From the NCBI RefSeq assembly GCF_900163835.1, contig NZ_FUKR01000032.1:124001-188000 (forward strand): a stretch of DNA of 64,000 nt, written 5' to 3'. Below the pieces are notes generated by a model, which did no database searches, was not told the DNA's origin, and saw only the letters and a list, made by a program, of their open reading frames with translations. The stretch comes from Mycetocola reblochoni REB411 (GTDB taxonomy: Bacteria > Actinomycetota > Actinomycetes > Actinomycetales > Microbacteriaceae). Positions 16,553 to 24,968 of this stretch are shown here, one piece after another (the stretch's first letter is position 1; every line of letters begins with the position of its first letter). A program made the translations under genes and the position numbers.

Positions 16553-16558
16553 TAAACT
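16553..16558 (+). promoter_or_regulatory. -10 box TAAACT of a likely leaderless helicase transcript
   Basis: TAAACT ends eight bases before GTG at 16567. No Shine-Dalgarno sequence is present, so the mRNA probably begins at or within a base or two of the GTG. Confidence 0.55.
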
Positions 16559-16566
16559 CTCGCCAA

Positions 16567-18402
16567 GTGAACGACGATCATGCTGACGGACGACTCGACG
16601 CGGTGACCGACGCGCCGACGGGCGGTGAGTACCGCTCGGGGCTGGGGACCTCTGCCGCGGAGCACCTGTCTCCCGCGTTCCCCGAGCGCGCCGCCTGGGG
16701 CACCGCGCAGAAGCTCCGCGCCTGGCAGGCGGAGGCCATCGAGCAGTACCTCCGCGACGAGCCGCGCGACTTCCTTGCCGCCGCCACGCCCGGCGCGGGC
16801 AAGACGACCTTCGCCCTCCGTCTGGCCGCCGAACTCATGTCCCGCCGGGTCGTCGACCGGATCACCGTCGTCGCCCCGACCGAGCACCTCAAACGCCAGT
16901 GGGCGGAGGCGGCACACCGCGCCGGCATCCGGCTCGACCCCAACTTCAGCAACCGCGACCGCCGCTACGGATCGCACTACCACGGCGTCGCGGTGACCTA
17001 CGCCCAGGTCGCTGTGAAGGCCGAGCTGCATCGGGACATCACCGAGTCCGGCCGGTCGCTGGTCATCCTCGACGAGGTCCACCACGGCGGGGACGCGCTC
17101 AGTTGGGGCGACGCCATCCGTGAGGCCTTCGACAGGGCGACCCGCCGACTGCTGCTGTCGGGGACGCCGTTCCGCTCGGACACCGCGCCGATCCCCTTCG
17201 TCAGCTACGCCCCGGACGCCGAGGGCATCAGGACGAGCATCACGGACTACAACTACGGGTATGGTCGCGCGCTCGTGGACGGCGTCGTCCGCCCGGTCCT
17301 CTTCATGGTGTACGCCGGGCACATGCGCTGGCGCACGACGACCGGCGACGAGATGGAGGCCCGGCTCGGCGAGGGCAACACGAAGGACATCACTTCTCAG
17401 GCCTGGCGCACGGCGCTCGACCCGAACGGTGACTGGATCCCCCAGGTCCTCGGCTCCGCCGACCGGCGCTTGTCCGAGGTGAGGCAGCAGATCCCCGACG
17501 CCGGGGGCCTGGTCATCGCCACGGACCAGACCACGGCGAGGGCGTACGCGGCGATCCTCGAGGGGATCACGGGGGAGAAGGCGACCGTGGTGCTCTCCGA
17601 CGAGAAGGAGTCCTCGAACCGGATCGAGGAGTTCTCCCGGAGCTCCGCGCGGTGGATGGTCGCCGTCCGCATGGTGTCGGAGGGCGTGGACGTGCCCCGT
17701 CTCGCTGTCGGCGTGTACGCGACGAACTCGTCGACACCGCTGTTCTTCGCGCAGGCGATCGGCCGCTTCGTGCGTGCCAGGCGCCGGGGCGAGACGGCGA
17801 GCGTGTTCCTGCCCGACGTCCCCATCCTCCAGGCGCTGGCCTCGCAGATGGACAAGGAGCGCGAGCACGCCCTCGACAGGATCTCGCAGGGCGACGGCGA
17901 CCTGTTCACCCCCGAGGACGCGATGATGGCGGAGGCGAACGCCTCCGACCGCGCCTCCGACGCGCTGACGAGTGAGTTCACCTTCGAGGCGATGGGGTCG
18001 GACGCGACCTTCGACCGGGTCATCTACGACGGTCAGGAGTTCGGCTCGCTCGCCGAGCCGGAGACCGAGGAGGAGCACGACTTCATCGGGCTGCCGGGGA
18101 TCCTCGAGCCCGAGCAGGTGCACGAGCTGCTGGTGCAACGGCAGGCCAGGCAGAACCGCAGGATCGAGTCCCGTCCGGCACCGAGCCAGGAGCAGCCCGC
18201 CCCGCTGTACCGCACGCTGAAGGAGCAGCGCTCACTGCTGAACTCCCTCGTCGGCCTGTACGCGGCGAACACCAACCAGCAGCACGGGCTCGTCCATGCG
18301 GAGCTGCGGCGCGTCTGCGGGGGGCCGGCCGTCGCCCAGGCGAGCGTCACCCAGTTGCAGCAGCGCATCGAGTTCCTGCGGAAGAAGCTCAACGGGCGCT
18401 AA
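16567..18402 (+). CDS. DEAD/DEAH-box superfamily 2 helicase
   Basis: A 611-residue SF2 ATPase: Q-like region before LRAWQAEAI, Walker A ATPGAGKT (73-80), Walker B DEVHH (169-173), SGTPF (198-202) and, in the second RecA-like domain, a motif VI AIGRFVRARR near residue 400. The C-terminal 200 residues are charged and end in a predicted coiled segment (QLQQRIEFLRKKL). This type is present as a single chromosomal gene in many actinobacteria, and its nucleic-acid target is not known to me. Nothing around it suggests a restriction or defence system. The start is GTG at leaderless distance from a -10 box. Its stop codon lies in the first unit of a 19-bp tandem repeat. Confidence 0.88.
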   Translation: MNDDHADGRLDAVTDAPTGGEYRSGLGTSAAEHLSPAFPERAAWGTAQKLRAWQAEAIEQYLRDEPRDFLAAATPGAGKTTFALRLAAELMSRRVVDRITVVAPTEHLKRQWAEAAHRAGIRLDPNFSNRDRRYGSHYHGVAVTYAQVAVKAELHRDITESGRSLVILDEVHHGGDALSWGDAIREAFDRATRRLLLSGTPFRSDTAPIPFVSYAPDAEGIRTSITDYNYGYGRALVDGVVRPVLFMVYAGHMRWRTTTGDEMEARLGEGNTKDITSQAWRTALDPNGDWIPQVLGSADRRLSEVRQQIPDAGGLVIATDQTTARAYAAILEGITGEKATVVLSDEKESSNRIEEFSRSSARWMVAVRMVSEGVDVPRLAVGVYATNSSTPLFFAQAIGRFVRARRRGETASVFLPDVPILQALASQMDKEREHALDRISQGDGDLFTPEDAMMAEANASDRASDALTSEFTFEAMGSDATFDRVIYDGQEFGSLAEPETEEEHDFIGLPGILEPEQVHELLVQRQARQNRRIESRPAPSQEQPAPLYRTLKEQRSLLNSLVGLYAANTNQQHGLVHAELRRVCGGPAVAQASVTQLQQRIEFLRKKLNGR

Positions 18403-18451
18403 CCCCGGTCGGCGGCGCTAACCCTGGTCCACGGCGCTAACCCTGGTCCAC
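18395..18451. repeat. Three tandem 19-bp units spanning the helicase stop codon
   Basis: Units at 18395-18413, 18414-18432 and 18433-18451 begin GGCGCTAACCC. Units 2 and 3 are identical, unit 1 differs at a few positions and contains the last codons and TAA stop of the helicase gene. The repeat looks like a local duplication of the gene end. Confidence 0.8.
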
Positions 18452-18522
18452 GGCGCAGGCCGAGGACGTCGCCCACGGACGCAGCACACGCGCGGCCGCG
18501 CGACACCACCCCCACACGCAGA

Positions 18523-18559
18523 AGACCCCCGGCCGGAACGGTGTTCCTGCCGGGGGTCT
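18523..18559 (-). terminator. Terminator after tRNA-Leu
   Basis: AGACCCCCGGC (18523-18533) pairs with GCCGGGGGTCT (18549-18559); an inner GGAAC/GTTCC pair extends the stem. It sits 13 bp past the 3' end of the reverse-strand tRNA and can also end helicase transcripts. Confidence 0.8.
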
Positions 18560-18571
18560 CGATCATTCGCG

Positions 18572-18657
18572 TGCGCGAGGGGGGACTTGAACCCCCACGC
18601 CCTAATACGGGCACTAGCACCTCAAGCTAGCGCGTCTACCTATTCCGCCACCCGCGC
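18572..18657 (-). tRNA. tRNA-Leu (anticodon GAG)
   Basis: On the reverse strand an 86-nt class II tRNA folds cleanly. The acceptor stem is GCGCGGG/CTCGCGC with one G-U pair, and the D-arm starts TGGCGGAATAGGTAGACGC. The anticodon loop TTGAGGT gives GAG, the variable arm TGCCCGTATTAGGGCG is long, and the T-arm is GGGGGTTCAAGTCCCCC. The discriminator is A, as for leucine, and CCA is not encoded. It reads CUC and CUU. A possible -10 (TAGTGT on this strand) lies at 18700-18705. Confidence 0.95.
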
Positions 18658-18756
18658 GAGATGATCCTGCTGCTCCCGGTGTCCCGCGAGCCAAGGAAGA
18701 CACTAGCACGGTTTCGAGGGCCTTCAGAATCGGGCGCGCCCCGGGAGAGTCGGGGT

Positions 18757-18762
18757 TACGGT
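18757..18762 (+). promoter_or_regulatory. -10 box TACGGT of a likely leaderless M20 peptidase transcript
   Basis: TACGGT ends six bases before ATG at 18769; no ribosome binding site is visible. Confidence 0.45.
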
Positions 18763-18768
18763 GGTGTC

Positions 18769-20091
18769 ATGCTCGAGCACGCCGACGCCCCCGAACCGCT
18801 GACCGACGAGCCGGTGGTCCGGCTCGCCAGGGACCTGATCCGCATCGACACGAGCAACTACGGCCAGGATCGGTCGGCGGGGGAGACGGAGGCCGCCGAG
18901 CTGCTCGCCGGCCGTCTGCGCGGCATCGGCGCCGCCCCCGAGCTCATCGATGCGGCCCCCGGACGCACGAGCGTCGTCGGCCGGATCGCGGGCGCCGACC
19001 GCTCGCTGCCGGCGCTCGTGCTGCATGGGCACACCGACGTCGTCCCCGCGGAGGCGGGGGCATGGAGCGTCGACCCGTTCGGCGGCGTCGTGTCGGACGG
19101 GATGCTCTGGGGCAGGGGAGCGGTCGACATGAAGAACGTCGACGCCATGATCGTGACCGCGCTCGAGGAGATCGTCCATTCCGGCGCCCGTCCCGCGAGG
19201 GACGTGATCGTCGCCTTCTTCGCCGACGAGGAGAACGGCGGCGTCTACGGCTCCCACCACCTCGTCACCGAACGCCCCGAGCTCTTCGACGGCGCGGGCG
19301 AGGCGGTCAGCGAGGTGGGCGGATACTCCATCACGGTCGGCGGCCGCCGCGCGTACCTCATGCAGACGGGCGAGAAGGCCCTGCTCTGGCTGCGCCTGGT
19401 CGCCCACGGACCGGCCGGGCACGGCTCGCGCGTCGTGCACGAGAACGCCGTCGTGCGCCTGGCCGAGGCGATCGCCGCGATCGGGCGACAGTCCTGGCCG
19501 CTTCGCCTCACCGGGACGACGACGGCGCTGCTCGAGCAGCTCGCGGAGCTGCTCGGGGTCGACCCGCAGCAGGCCGGGCCGGACGAGATCGCCCTCGCCA
19601 CCGGCAGCGCCTCGGCGTTCATCCAGGCGTCCCTGCGGACGACGGCGAACCCCACCGTGCTGACGGCCGGCTACAAGTCGAACGTGATCCCTGACAGGGC
19701 GGAGGCGCTCGTGGACGTGAGGACCCTGCCGGGCGAGGAGGACGCCGTGCTCGCCCTGATCGACGAGCTGGTGGGCGAGCACGTCGACGTCGAGATCCTG
19801 CACCGCGACGTCGGGCTGGAGAATCCGCTCGCCGGTCCGCTCGTCGACGCGGTCGACACGGTCATCGCCGCCCACGACCCCGGCGCACGGGTCCTGCCGT
19901 ACCTGCTCCCCGCGGGGACCGACAACAAGGCGCTCAGCCGGCTCGGCATCGCCGGCTACGGCTTCGCCCCGCTGCGCCTGCCGGCCGAGCTGGATTTCCC
20001 CTCCCTCTTCCACGGGGTCGACGAGCGCGTGCCCCTGGACGCACTAGTCTTTGGCAGGCAGGTCCTGAGGGACCTGCTGCTCTCCTACTGA
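18769..20091 (+). CDS. M20/M25/M40 family metallo-hydrolase
   Basis: A 440-residue M20 peptidase-like enzyme. Metal ligands are H88 (HGHTD), D120 (GAVDMK) and E155, with catalytic D90 and E154 (ADEENGG), and a late His in the PAGTDNKALSR/FHGVDE region. The dimerisation domain covers about residues 210-330. The family removes acyl groups or cleaves small peptides with two zinc ions; related actinobacterial proteins are annotated as succinyl-diaminopimelate desuccinylase-like or N-acyl-amino-acid hydrolases, and I cannot choose. ATG at 18769 follows a -10 box by six bases. uppP follows 39 bp downstream. Confidence 0.88.
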   Translation: MLEHADAPEPLTDEPVVRLARDLIRIDTSNYGQDRSAGETEAAELLAGRLRGIGAAPELIDAAPGRTSVVGRIAGADRSLPALVLHGHTDVVPAEAGAWSVDPFGGVVSDGMLWGRGAVDMKNVDAMIVTALEEIVHSGARPARDVIVAFFADEENGGVYGSHHLVTERPELFDGAGEAVSEVGGYSITVGGRRAYLMQTGEKALLWLRLVAHGPAGHGSRVVHENAVVRLAEAIAAIGRQSWPLRLTGTTTALLEQLAELLGVDPQQAGPDEIALATGSASAFIQASLRTTANPTVLTAGYKSNVIPDRAEALVDVRTLPGEEDAVLALIDELVGEHVDVEILHRDVGLENPLAGPLVDAVDTVIAAHDPGARVLPYLLPAGTDNKALSRLGIAGYGFAPLRLPAELDFPSLFHGVDERVPLDALVFGRQVLRDLLLSY

Positions 20092-20130
20092 CAGCCGCAC
20101 CGTCAGAAGCACGCCAAGAAAGCGAGTCGC

Positions 20131-20985
20131 GTGGACGTCATCAACGCCATCATCCTGGGCATCGTCCAGGGCCTGACCGAATTCCTCCCCGTGTCGTCGA
20201 GCGCGCACCTGCGCATCGTCGGCGAGATGCTCGGAACGGGGGAGGACCCCGGTGCCCGCTTCACCGCGATCACGCAGATCGGCACGGAGCTGGCGGTGGT
20301 GGTTTATTTCTGGAAGGACATCACCGGCATCATCGGCAACTGGGCGAAGTCGCTGGTCGGAGCGGTGCCGCGCACCGACCCCCAGGCACGGCTCGGCTGG
20401 CTGATCATCCTCGGCTCGCTGCCGATCGGCGTCCTCGGCCTGGTCTTCCAGGACCAGATCGAGACCACCTTCCGCTCGCTGTGGTGGGTCGCGATCATGC
20501 TCATCGTGTTCGGGGTGCTGCTGGGCGTCGCCGACCGGATCGGCGCGAAGAACCGAAAACTCGAGTCGCTGGGGCTCGGGCACGGCATCGGCTACGGCTT
20601 CGCCCAGGCTCTCGCGCTCATCCCCGGGGTGTCGCGCTCCGGCGGAACGATCACCGCCGGCCTGCTCATGGGCTATGAGCGCGCCGCCGCCGCGCGCTAC
20701 GCGTTCCTCCTGGCGATCCCCGCCGTGTTCGCCAGCGGGCTGTACCAGGTGTACAAGTCGATCAGCTCGCCGTGCGTGGCCGGGGCGACCGGCTGTCTGC
20801 CCGAGGTGTACGGTCCGCTCGAGACCCTGATCGCGACGGTGGTGGCGTTCGTCATCGGACTGGTCGTCATCGTGTTCTTCATGAGCTACATCTCGAAGAA
20901 GAGCTTCATGCCCTTCGTCGTGTACCGCATCCTGCTCGGCGGGACGCTCGTCGTCCTGCTCTCCACTGGCGTCATCGCCGCCTGA
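20131..20985 (+). CDS. uppP: Undecaprenyl-diphosphatase (BacA/UppP)
   Basis: A 284-residue polytopic membrane protein of the BacA family: [14 protein letters not shown] (13-26) and PGVSRSG (about 169-175) are the two catalytic motifs. It dephosphorylates undecaprenyl diphosphate so that the lipid carrier can be reused in cell-wall synthesis, and it confers bacitracin tolerance when abundant. An extracytoplasmic loop near 215-230 carries two Cys ([11 protein letters not shown]), which might form a disulfide. The start is GTG at 20131 with AAGAAAGCGAG upstream. It is followed at 26 bp by mshC and may form an operon with it and the M20 gene. Confidence 0.95.
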   Translation: MDVINAIILGIVQGLTEFLPVSSSAHLRIVGEMLGTGEDPGARFTAITQIGTELAVVVYFWKDITGIIGNWAKSLVGAVPRTDPQARLGWLIILGSLPIGVLGLVFQDQIETTFRSLWWVAIMLIVFGVLLGVADRIGAKNRKLESLGLGHGIGYGFAQALALIPGVSRSGGTITAGLLMGYERAAAARYAFLLAIPAVFASGLYQVYKSISSPCVAGATGCLPEVYGPLETLIATVVAFVIGLVVIVFFMSYISKKSFMPFVVYRILLGGTLVVLLSTGVIAA

Positions 20986-21010
20986 TCGCCGAAGGAATCC
21001 GACCGTTCCC

Positions 21011-22267
21011 GTGCCCAGCTGGACCAGCCCCCACATCCCCGTCCTCCCCGGCGTCGGCCTCCGCCCGCGCCTGCACGACACCGCACGCGACGCGCTCGTC
21101 GACCCGGTGGAGGGCGACACCGCCACCCTCTACGTCTGCGGGATCACCCCCTACGACGCGACGCACCTCGGGCACGCGGCGACCTACCTGGCCTTCGACG
21201 TGCTCCGCCGTGTCTGGCAGGACGCGGGCGTCGACGTGACGGCTGCGCAGAACGTCACCGACGTCGACGACCCACTGCTGGAACGCGCCGAGCAGAGGGG
21301 ACTGGACTGGCGCGAGCTGGCCGAGTCGCAGACCCGGCTCTACCGCGAGGACATGACCGCGCTAGGCGTCATCCCTCCCGAGCACTTTGTCCGGGTGACG
21401 GATGCCGTGCAGCGCATCGCGGACGCCGCGGCCGAGCTCGAACGGGCCGGGATCGGCTACCGGGTCGCGACCGACGACGCCGACGGGGACGACCTGTACC
21501 TCTCGGTCGACGCCGCCCGCAACGCCTACTGGCATCTCGGGGCGACCAGCCGGCTCGATCTGGGGGAGATGATCCGGCTATCCGCCGAGCGAGGGGGCGA
21601 CCCCCAGCGGGAGGGCAAGCGGCACGTGCTCGACCCGCTGCTCTGGCGGGCCGCCCGCGAGGGCGAGCCGAGCTGGACCACAGCCGCGGGGCACGGCCGC
21701 CCCGGATGGCACGTCGAGTGCGCGGTGATCGCGACCGAGGCGCTCGGCGCCCCCGTGACGGTCCAGGGCGGCGGAAGCGATCTGGTGTTCCCGCACCACG
21801 AGCTCAGCGCAGCGCACGCCAGCAACCTGACACCGGCCCCGTTCGCCGCCGCCTACCTGCACACCGGCATGGTCGGCCTCGACGGCGAGAAGATGTCGAA
21901 GTCCCTCGGCAACCTCGTGCTCGTGTCCGAGCTTCGTGCGGCAGGGGTCGCGCCCGCGCTGATCCGGCTCGCGCTGCTGGAGCGCCACTACCGCGCCGAC
22001 CAGGACTGGTCGGACGCGCGGCTGGACAGTGCTCGCGACCGCAGTGCCCGCTGGTCCGTGGCGTTCCGCACCGCCGAACGCGCGTCCCCGACGCTGCCGG
22101 CCGCGGTCGAGACGACGCTCCGCTCGGTTCGCGAGGCACTCGCCGACGACCTGGACACGCCGCGGGCGCTGGCGATCCTCGATGAGGCGGCCGAGCGCGG
22201 CACCGACGACACCGGAGTGCTCCGTCACGCCGTGCTCGCGCTGCTCGGGGTGGCCCTTCCCAGCTGA
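21011..22267 (+). CDS. mshC: L-cysteine:1D-myo-inositol 2-amino-2-deoxy-alpha-D-glucopyranoside ligase
   Basis: A 418-residue class I aminoacyl-tRNA-synthetase-like enzyme. C43 in YVCGITPYDATHLGH, the HLGH motif (52-55), the zinc ligand C237 (WHVEC) and KMSKS (294-298) match MshC. It joins cysteine to glucosaminyl-inositol in mycothiol synthesis. It differs from CysS by its shorter C-terminus and by the TPYDATHLGHA stretch. Mycothiol is restricted to actinobacteria, so the gene supports the taxonomic call. GTG at 21011 is used; AAGGAA lies 14 nt upstream. The PAC2 gene is convergent; in actinobacteria mshC is commonly adjacent to PAC2 and HAD genes as here. Confidence 0.93.
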   Translation: MPSWTSPHIPVLPGVGLRPRLHDTARDALVDPVEGDTATLYVCGITPYDATHLGHAATYLAFDVLRRVWQDAGVDVTAAQNVTDVDDPLLERAEQRGLDWRELAESQTRLYREDMTALGVIPPEHFVRVTDAVQRIADAAAELERAGIGYRVATDDADGDDLYLSVDAARNAYWHLGATSRLDLGEMIRLSAERGGDPQREGKRHVLDPLLWRAAREGEPSWTTAAGHGRPGWHVECAVIATEALGAPVTVQGGGSDLVFPHHELSAAHASNLTPAPFAAAYLHTGMVGLDGEKMSKSLGNLVLVSELRAAGVAPALIRLALLERHYRADQDWSDARLDSARDRSARWSVAFRTAERASPTLPAAVETTLRSVREALADDLDTPRALAILDEAAERGTDDTGVLRHAVLALLGVALPS

Positions 22268-22295
22268 GTGATCGGTGCCGGTGACGGGCTGACGG

Positions 22296-23141
22296 TCAGG
22301 ACCCGAGCGGCCCCTCGCCCCTGTCGCCCTTGCCCCTGTCGTCGTCGCGGCGCAGGTAGCGTTCGAACTCCTCGGCGATGGCCTCACCGCTCGCCTCTGG
22401 CGACTCCACCGTGTCCCTGGTGTGCTCGAGCTGCTGGATGTACTCGGCCATCTCCTCGTCGTCGTCGGCGATGGTGTCCACCCCCTGCTGCCACTGCTCG
22501 GCCTCGCGCGCCAGCGCCTCCGGCTCGACGGCCACGCCGACCAGGGAGGCCACCTTGCGCACGAGGGCGAGCGCGGCCTTCGGGTTGGGCGTGCTGTGCA
22601 CGTAGTGCGGGACCTGGGCCCACATCATCAGCGTCGGGATGCCCGCCGTCTCCGCGCTGTCTGCCAGCACGGAGGACAGCCCGACCGGTCCCTCGTACTG
22701 ACTGCGCTCCAGCTGCAGCCGGTCCCTGACCTCCTCGTTGTCGGAGCTCAGCGTGATGGGGGTCTCCCTGGTGTGCGGGGCGTCGGCCAGCAGGCTGCCG
22801 AGCAGGATCATGTGCTCCACGTCATGGGCGAGCGCGATGTCGAGGATCTCGGCGACGAAGGCCTGCCAGCTGCGCGCCGGCTCCTGCGCGAGCAGGACGA
22901 GGAGCCGTCCGTCGTCCGCCGGCGTGTAGAGCTGAGCCCCCGGCCAGACGATCTCTCTGGTGCCGTCGCCGCGGATGCTGATCCGGGGCCGGGAGAACTG
23001 GTAGTCGTAGTACGGCTCGGGGTCGATCGAGCGGGCCAGACGGAGGCCGGCCCTGTCCCTCAGCTCCGTGGCGGCGCGCGTGGACGCCTCGCCGGCGTCG
23101 GTCCAGCCGTCGAAGGCCACGATGAGTACCCGGCCGTTCAC
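22296..23141 (-). CDS. PAC2 family protein
   Basis: A 281-residue protein with the PAC2 (proteasome assembly chaperone 2-like) domain: VLIVAFDGWTDAGEAST near the N-terminus, the central ILLGSLLADAPHTR and GPVGLSSVLADSAETAGIPTLMMWAQVPHYV, followed by an acidic C-terminal tail (about 230-281, rich in D and E). The bacterial family is widespread in actinobacteria next to mshC; a biochemical role is not established. The frame is open far upstream; GTG at 23141 is chosen because the domain begins there and upstream sequence overlaps the divergent HAD promoter. No good ribosome binding site is visible, so the start is moderately certain. Confidence 0.83.
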   Translation of the reverse strand: MNGRVLIVAFDGWTDAGEASTRAATELRDRAGLRLARSIDPEPYYDYQFSRPRISIRGDGTREIVWPGAQLYTPADDGRLLVLLAQEPARSWQAFVAEILDIALAHDVEHMILLGSLLADAPHTRETPITLSSDNEEVRDRLQLERSQYEGPVGLSSVLADSAETAGIPTLMMWAQVPHYVHSTPNPKAALALVRKVASLVGVAVEPEALAREAEQWQQGVDTIADDDEEMAEYIQQLEHTRDTVESPEASGEAIAEEFERYLRRDDDRGKGDRGEGPLGS

Positions 23142-23199
23142 GCAGCCGTCCGCCGAATCCGTTCCCGCATCTGACCAGGATAGGCCCCGCGGGACCAGA

Positions 23200-23205
23200 T
23201 AGCAT
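23200..23205 (+). promoter_or_regulatory. -10 box TAGCAT of a likely leaderless HAD-trmI transcript
   Basis: TAGCAT ends eight bases before GTG at 23214. GACCAG followed by ATAG occurs twice in the intergenic region (near 23173 and 23193). Confidence 0.4.
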
Positions 23206-23213
23206 GGTGCCCC

Positions 23214-24923
23214 GTGAGCATTCCCGCACCCGCCGCAGTCCTCTGGGACATGGACGGCACCATCGTCGACACCGAGCCGTTCTGGATCGAGTGCGAGACC
23301 GCGCTCGTTCAGGAGCACGGCGGCACCTGGAGCCACGAGCAGGCCATGCGAATGGTCGGATCGGGGCTGTGGGAGAGCGCGGAGGTCCTCCGCGCCGCCG
23401 GCGTCGACCTGGAGCCGGACGACCTCGTCACCACACTGACCGGACGTGTCATGGGCCTCATCGCCGAGAGGGGACTTCCGTTCCGTCCCGGCGCACGGGA
23501 GCTCATCGCCGAGTTCGCGGAGCGCCGCGTGCCCCAGGCGATCGTCACCATGTCGATCCTGCCGATGGCGCGCGCCGTCGCGGCGCTGCTGCCGGAGGGC
23601 ACCTTCGACACGCTCGTCACCGGCGATGCCGTCCCGCTGCCGAAACCCCACCCCGATCCCTATCTGCTCGCGGCGGAGCGCCTCGGCGTCGACATCGCGG
23701 ACTGCATCGCGCTCGAGGACTCGCCGACGGGCCTGCGTGCCGCCGTCGCGTCCGGGGCAACGGCCGTCGCCGTGCCGCACGCCGTGCCGATCCCCTCCGG
23801 CCCCGACCACCACACACTTCCCACGCTCGCCGGCGTGGATGCCGACCGTCTGATCGCCCTGCACACGGGCCGCACGAACGAAGGAACCCCCCCGAGCATG
23901 ACCACCGCTTCACCGGCCAACAGCGGGCCGTTCCGCTACGGCGACCGGGTCCAGCTCACCGGACCCAAGAACAAACTGCACACCATCGCCCTCAAGCCGG
24001 GCGCGTCGTTCCACACCCATCGCGGGTTCATCAACCACGACGACCTCGTCGGGCTGCCGGACGGCTCCGTGGTCAGCAACTCGGTCGGCGTCGAGCACCT
24101 CGCGTTGCGTCCGCTGCTGTCGGACTTCGTCATGTCGATGCCGCGCGGCGCCGCGATCATCTACCCGAAGGACGCCGCGCAGATCATCGCGCAGGCAGAC
24201 ATCTTCCCCGGCGCGCGCGTCGTCGAGGCGGGGGTCGGCTCCGGCGCGCTGTCGATGTGGCTCCTGCGCGCCCTCGGACCGCAGGGGCGGCTGTTCTCGT
24301 TCGAGCGCCGTGAGGAGTTCGCCGATGTCGCCGTCGACAACGTCACCACGTTCTTCGGGCACGCCCAGGACAACTGGACCGTCACGGTCGGCGACCTGGC
24401 CGAGGCGTTGCCGGGCACCGTGCCCGACGGCGAGGCCGATCGGGTCGTGCTGGACATGCTCGCGCCCTGGGACTGCATCGAGGCCGCGGCCGACGCGCTG
24501 ACGCCCGGAGGGGTGCTGCTGTGCTACATCGCGACCGTCACCCAGCTCTCGAGGGTCGCGGAGGCCATCCGGGCGTCCGGCAGGTTCACGAACCCGCAGT
24601 CGACCGAGACCATGGTGCGGGGGTGGCACGTCGAGGGTCTCGCCGTGCGCCCGGAGCACCGCATGATCGGTCATACCGGGTTCCTCCTCACGGCCAGGCG
24701 CCTCGCCGACGGTGCCGTGCTGCCCGAGCTCAAGCGCAGGGCGAGCAAGTCGTCCTACAGCGACGCGGACGTCGAGATCTGGACGCCCGGGGCGCTGGGG
24801 GAGCGCACCATGAGCGACAAGAGCATCCGGAAGCGTCAGAGGGAGGCCGCGAAGGCAGCCGCCCTGTCGCTGTCGAAGGAACAGCAGGGCCCCGATGCGG
24901 GCTCTGTCCCCTCCGGCGACTAA
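23214..24923 (+). CDS. HAD phosphatase and TrmI read as one 569-residue frame (possible split gene pair)
   Basis: Residues 1-228 form a HAD-superfamily hydrolase of the beta-phosphoglucomutase/phosphatase type: DMDGT (12-16), TMSILPMA, KPHPDPYL and EDSPTGLRA. Residues 229-569 form a complete tRNA m1A58 methyltransferase (TrmI). There is no stop between them as written. In actinobacteria these are normally separate adjacent genes. The junction contains seven consecutive C residues (23887-23893); with six, the HAD frame would end in TGA overlapping the trmI ATG (ATGA), the coupling arrangement used several times in this window. A one-base assembly error or strain-level slippage is therefore as likely as a true fusion. 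GTG at 23214 is leaderless. Confidence 0.8.
   Translation: MSIPAPAAVLWDMDGTIVDTEPFWIECETALVQEHGGTWSHEQAMRMVGSGLWESAEVLRAAGVDLEPDDLVTTLTGRVMGLIAERGLPFRPGARELIAEFAERRVPQAIVTMSILPMARAVAALLPEGTFDTLVTGDAVPLPKPHPDPYLLAAERLGVDIADCIALEDSPTGLRAAVASGATAVAVPHAVPIPSGPDHHTLPTLAGVDADRLIALHTGRTNEGTPPSMTTASPANSGPFRYGDRVQLTGPKNKLHTIALKPGASFHTHRGFINHDDLVGLPDGSVVSNSVGVEHLALRPLLSDFVMSMPRGAAIIYPKDAAQIIAQADIFPGARVVEAGVGSGALSMWLLRALGPQGRLFSFERREEFADVAVDNVTTFFGHAQDNWTVTVGDLAEALPGTVPDGEADRVVLDMLAPWDCIEAAADALTPGGVLLCYIATVTQLSRVAEAIRASGRFTNPQSTETMVRGWHVEGLAVRPEHRMIGHTGFLLTARRLADGAVLPELKRRASKSSYSDADVEIWTPGALGERTMSDKSIRKRQREAAKAAALSLSKEQQGPDAGSVPSGD
23887..23893. repeat. Seven-C homopolymer at the HAD-trmI junction
   Basis: CCCCCCC between GAAGGAA and GAGCATGA. 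Its length decides whether the HAD gene ends here or continues into trmI. Confidence 0.85.
23898..24923 (+). CDS. trmI: tRNA (adenine-N1)-methyltransferase TrmI, own start inside the fused frame
   Basis: ATG at 23898 has GAAGGAA upstream and begins exactly at the N-terminus expected for TrmI (341 residues). The protein has an N-terminal small domain (FRYGDRVQLTGPKNK) and a Rossmann methyltransferase domain with the S-adenosylmethionine motif VEAGVGSGAL (337-346 of the fused numbering), FERREEFADVA and the DMLAPW catalytic-loop stretch. It methylates A58 in the tRNA T-loop as a tetramer. A charged tail (about 525-569) ends the protein. In mycobacteria trmI sits beside the proteasome-related genes; here pafB-pafC lie 1 kb downstream, which fits that neighbourhood. 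Confidence 0.85.
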   Translation: MTTASPANSGPFRYGDRVQLTGPKNKLHTIALKPGASFHTHRGFINHDDLVGLPDGSVVSNSVGVEHLALRPLLSDFVMSMPRGAAIIYPKDAAQIIAQADIFPGARVVEAGVGSGALSMWLLRALGPQGRLFSFERREEFADVAVDNVTTFFGHAQDNWTVTVGDLAEALPGTVPDGEADRVVLDMLAPWDCIEAAADALTPGGVLLCYIATVTQLSRVAEAIRASGRFTNPQSTETMVRGWHVEGLAVRPEHRMIGHTGFLLTARRLADGAVLPELKRRASKSSYSDADVEIWTPGALGERTMSDKSIRKRQREAAKAAALSLSKEQQGPDAGSVPSGD

Positions 24924-24926
24924 ACT
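24921..24926 (+). promoter_or_regulatory. Candidate -10 box TAAACT for the FKBP lipoprotein gene
   Basis: TAAACT overlaps the trmI stop codon and would start a leader of about 36 nt before GTG at 24969. Confidence 0.4.
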
Positions 24927-24968
24927 CGTGTCGTCGGTGATCGCCGACCGCCGTCGAAGTGAGGTTAC

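Noticed and set aside
16420-18138. 843-residue frame including the SGNH hydrolase
   Set aside because: The extra part is antisense to the helicase gene and has no domain; the GDS block must be near the N-terminus, so the start is 16419.
16567-18402. SF2 helicase as part of a restriction or antiphage system
   Set aside because: Neighbours are a housekeeping hydrolase and a tRNA; no nuclease, methylase or toxin-like partner is present.
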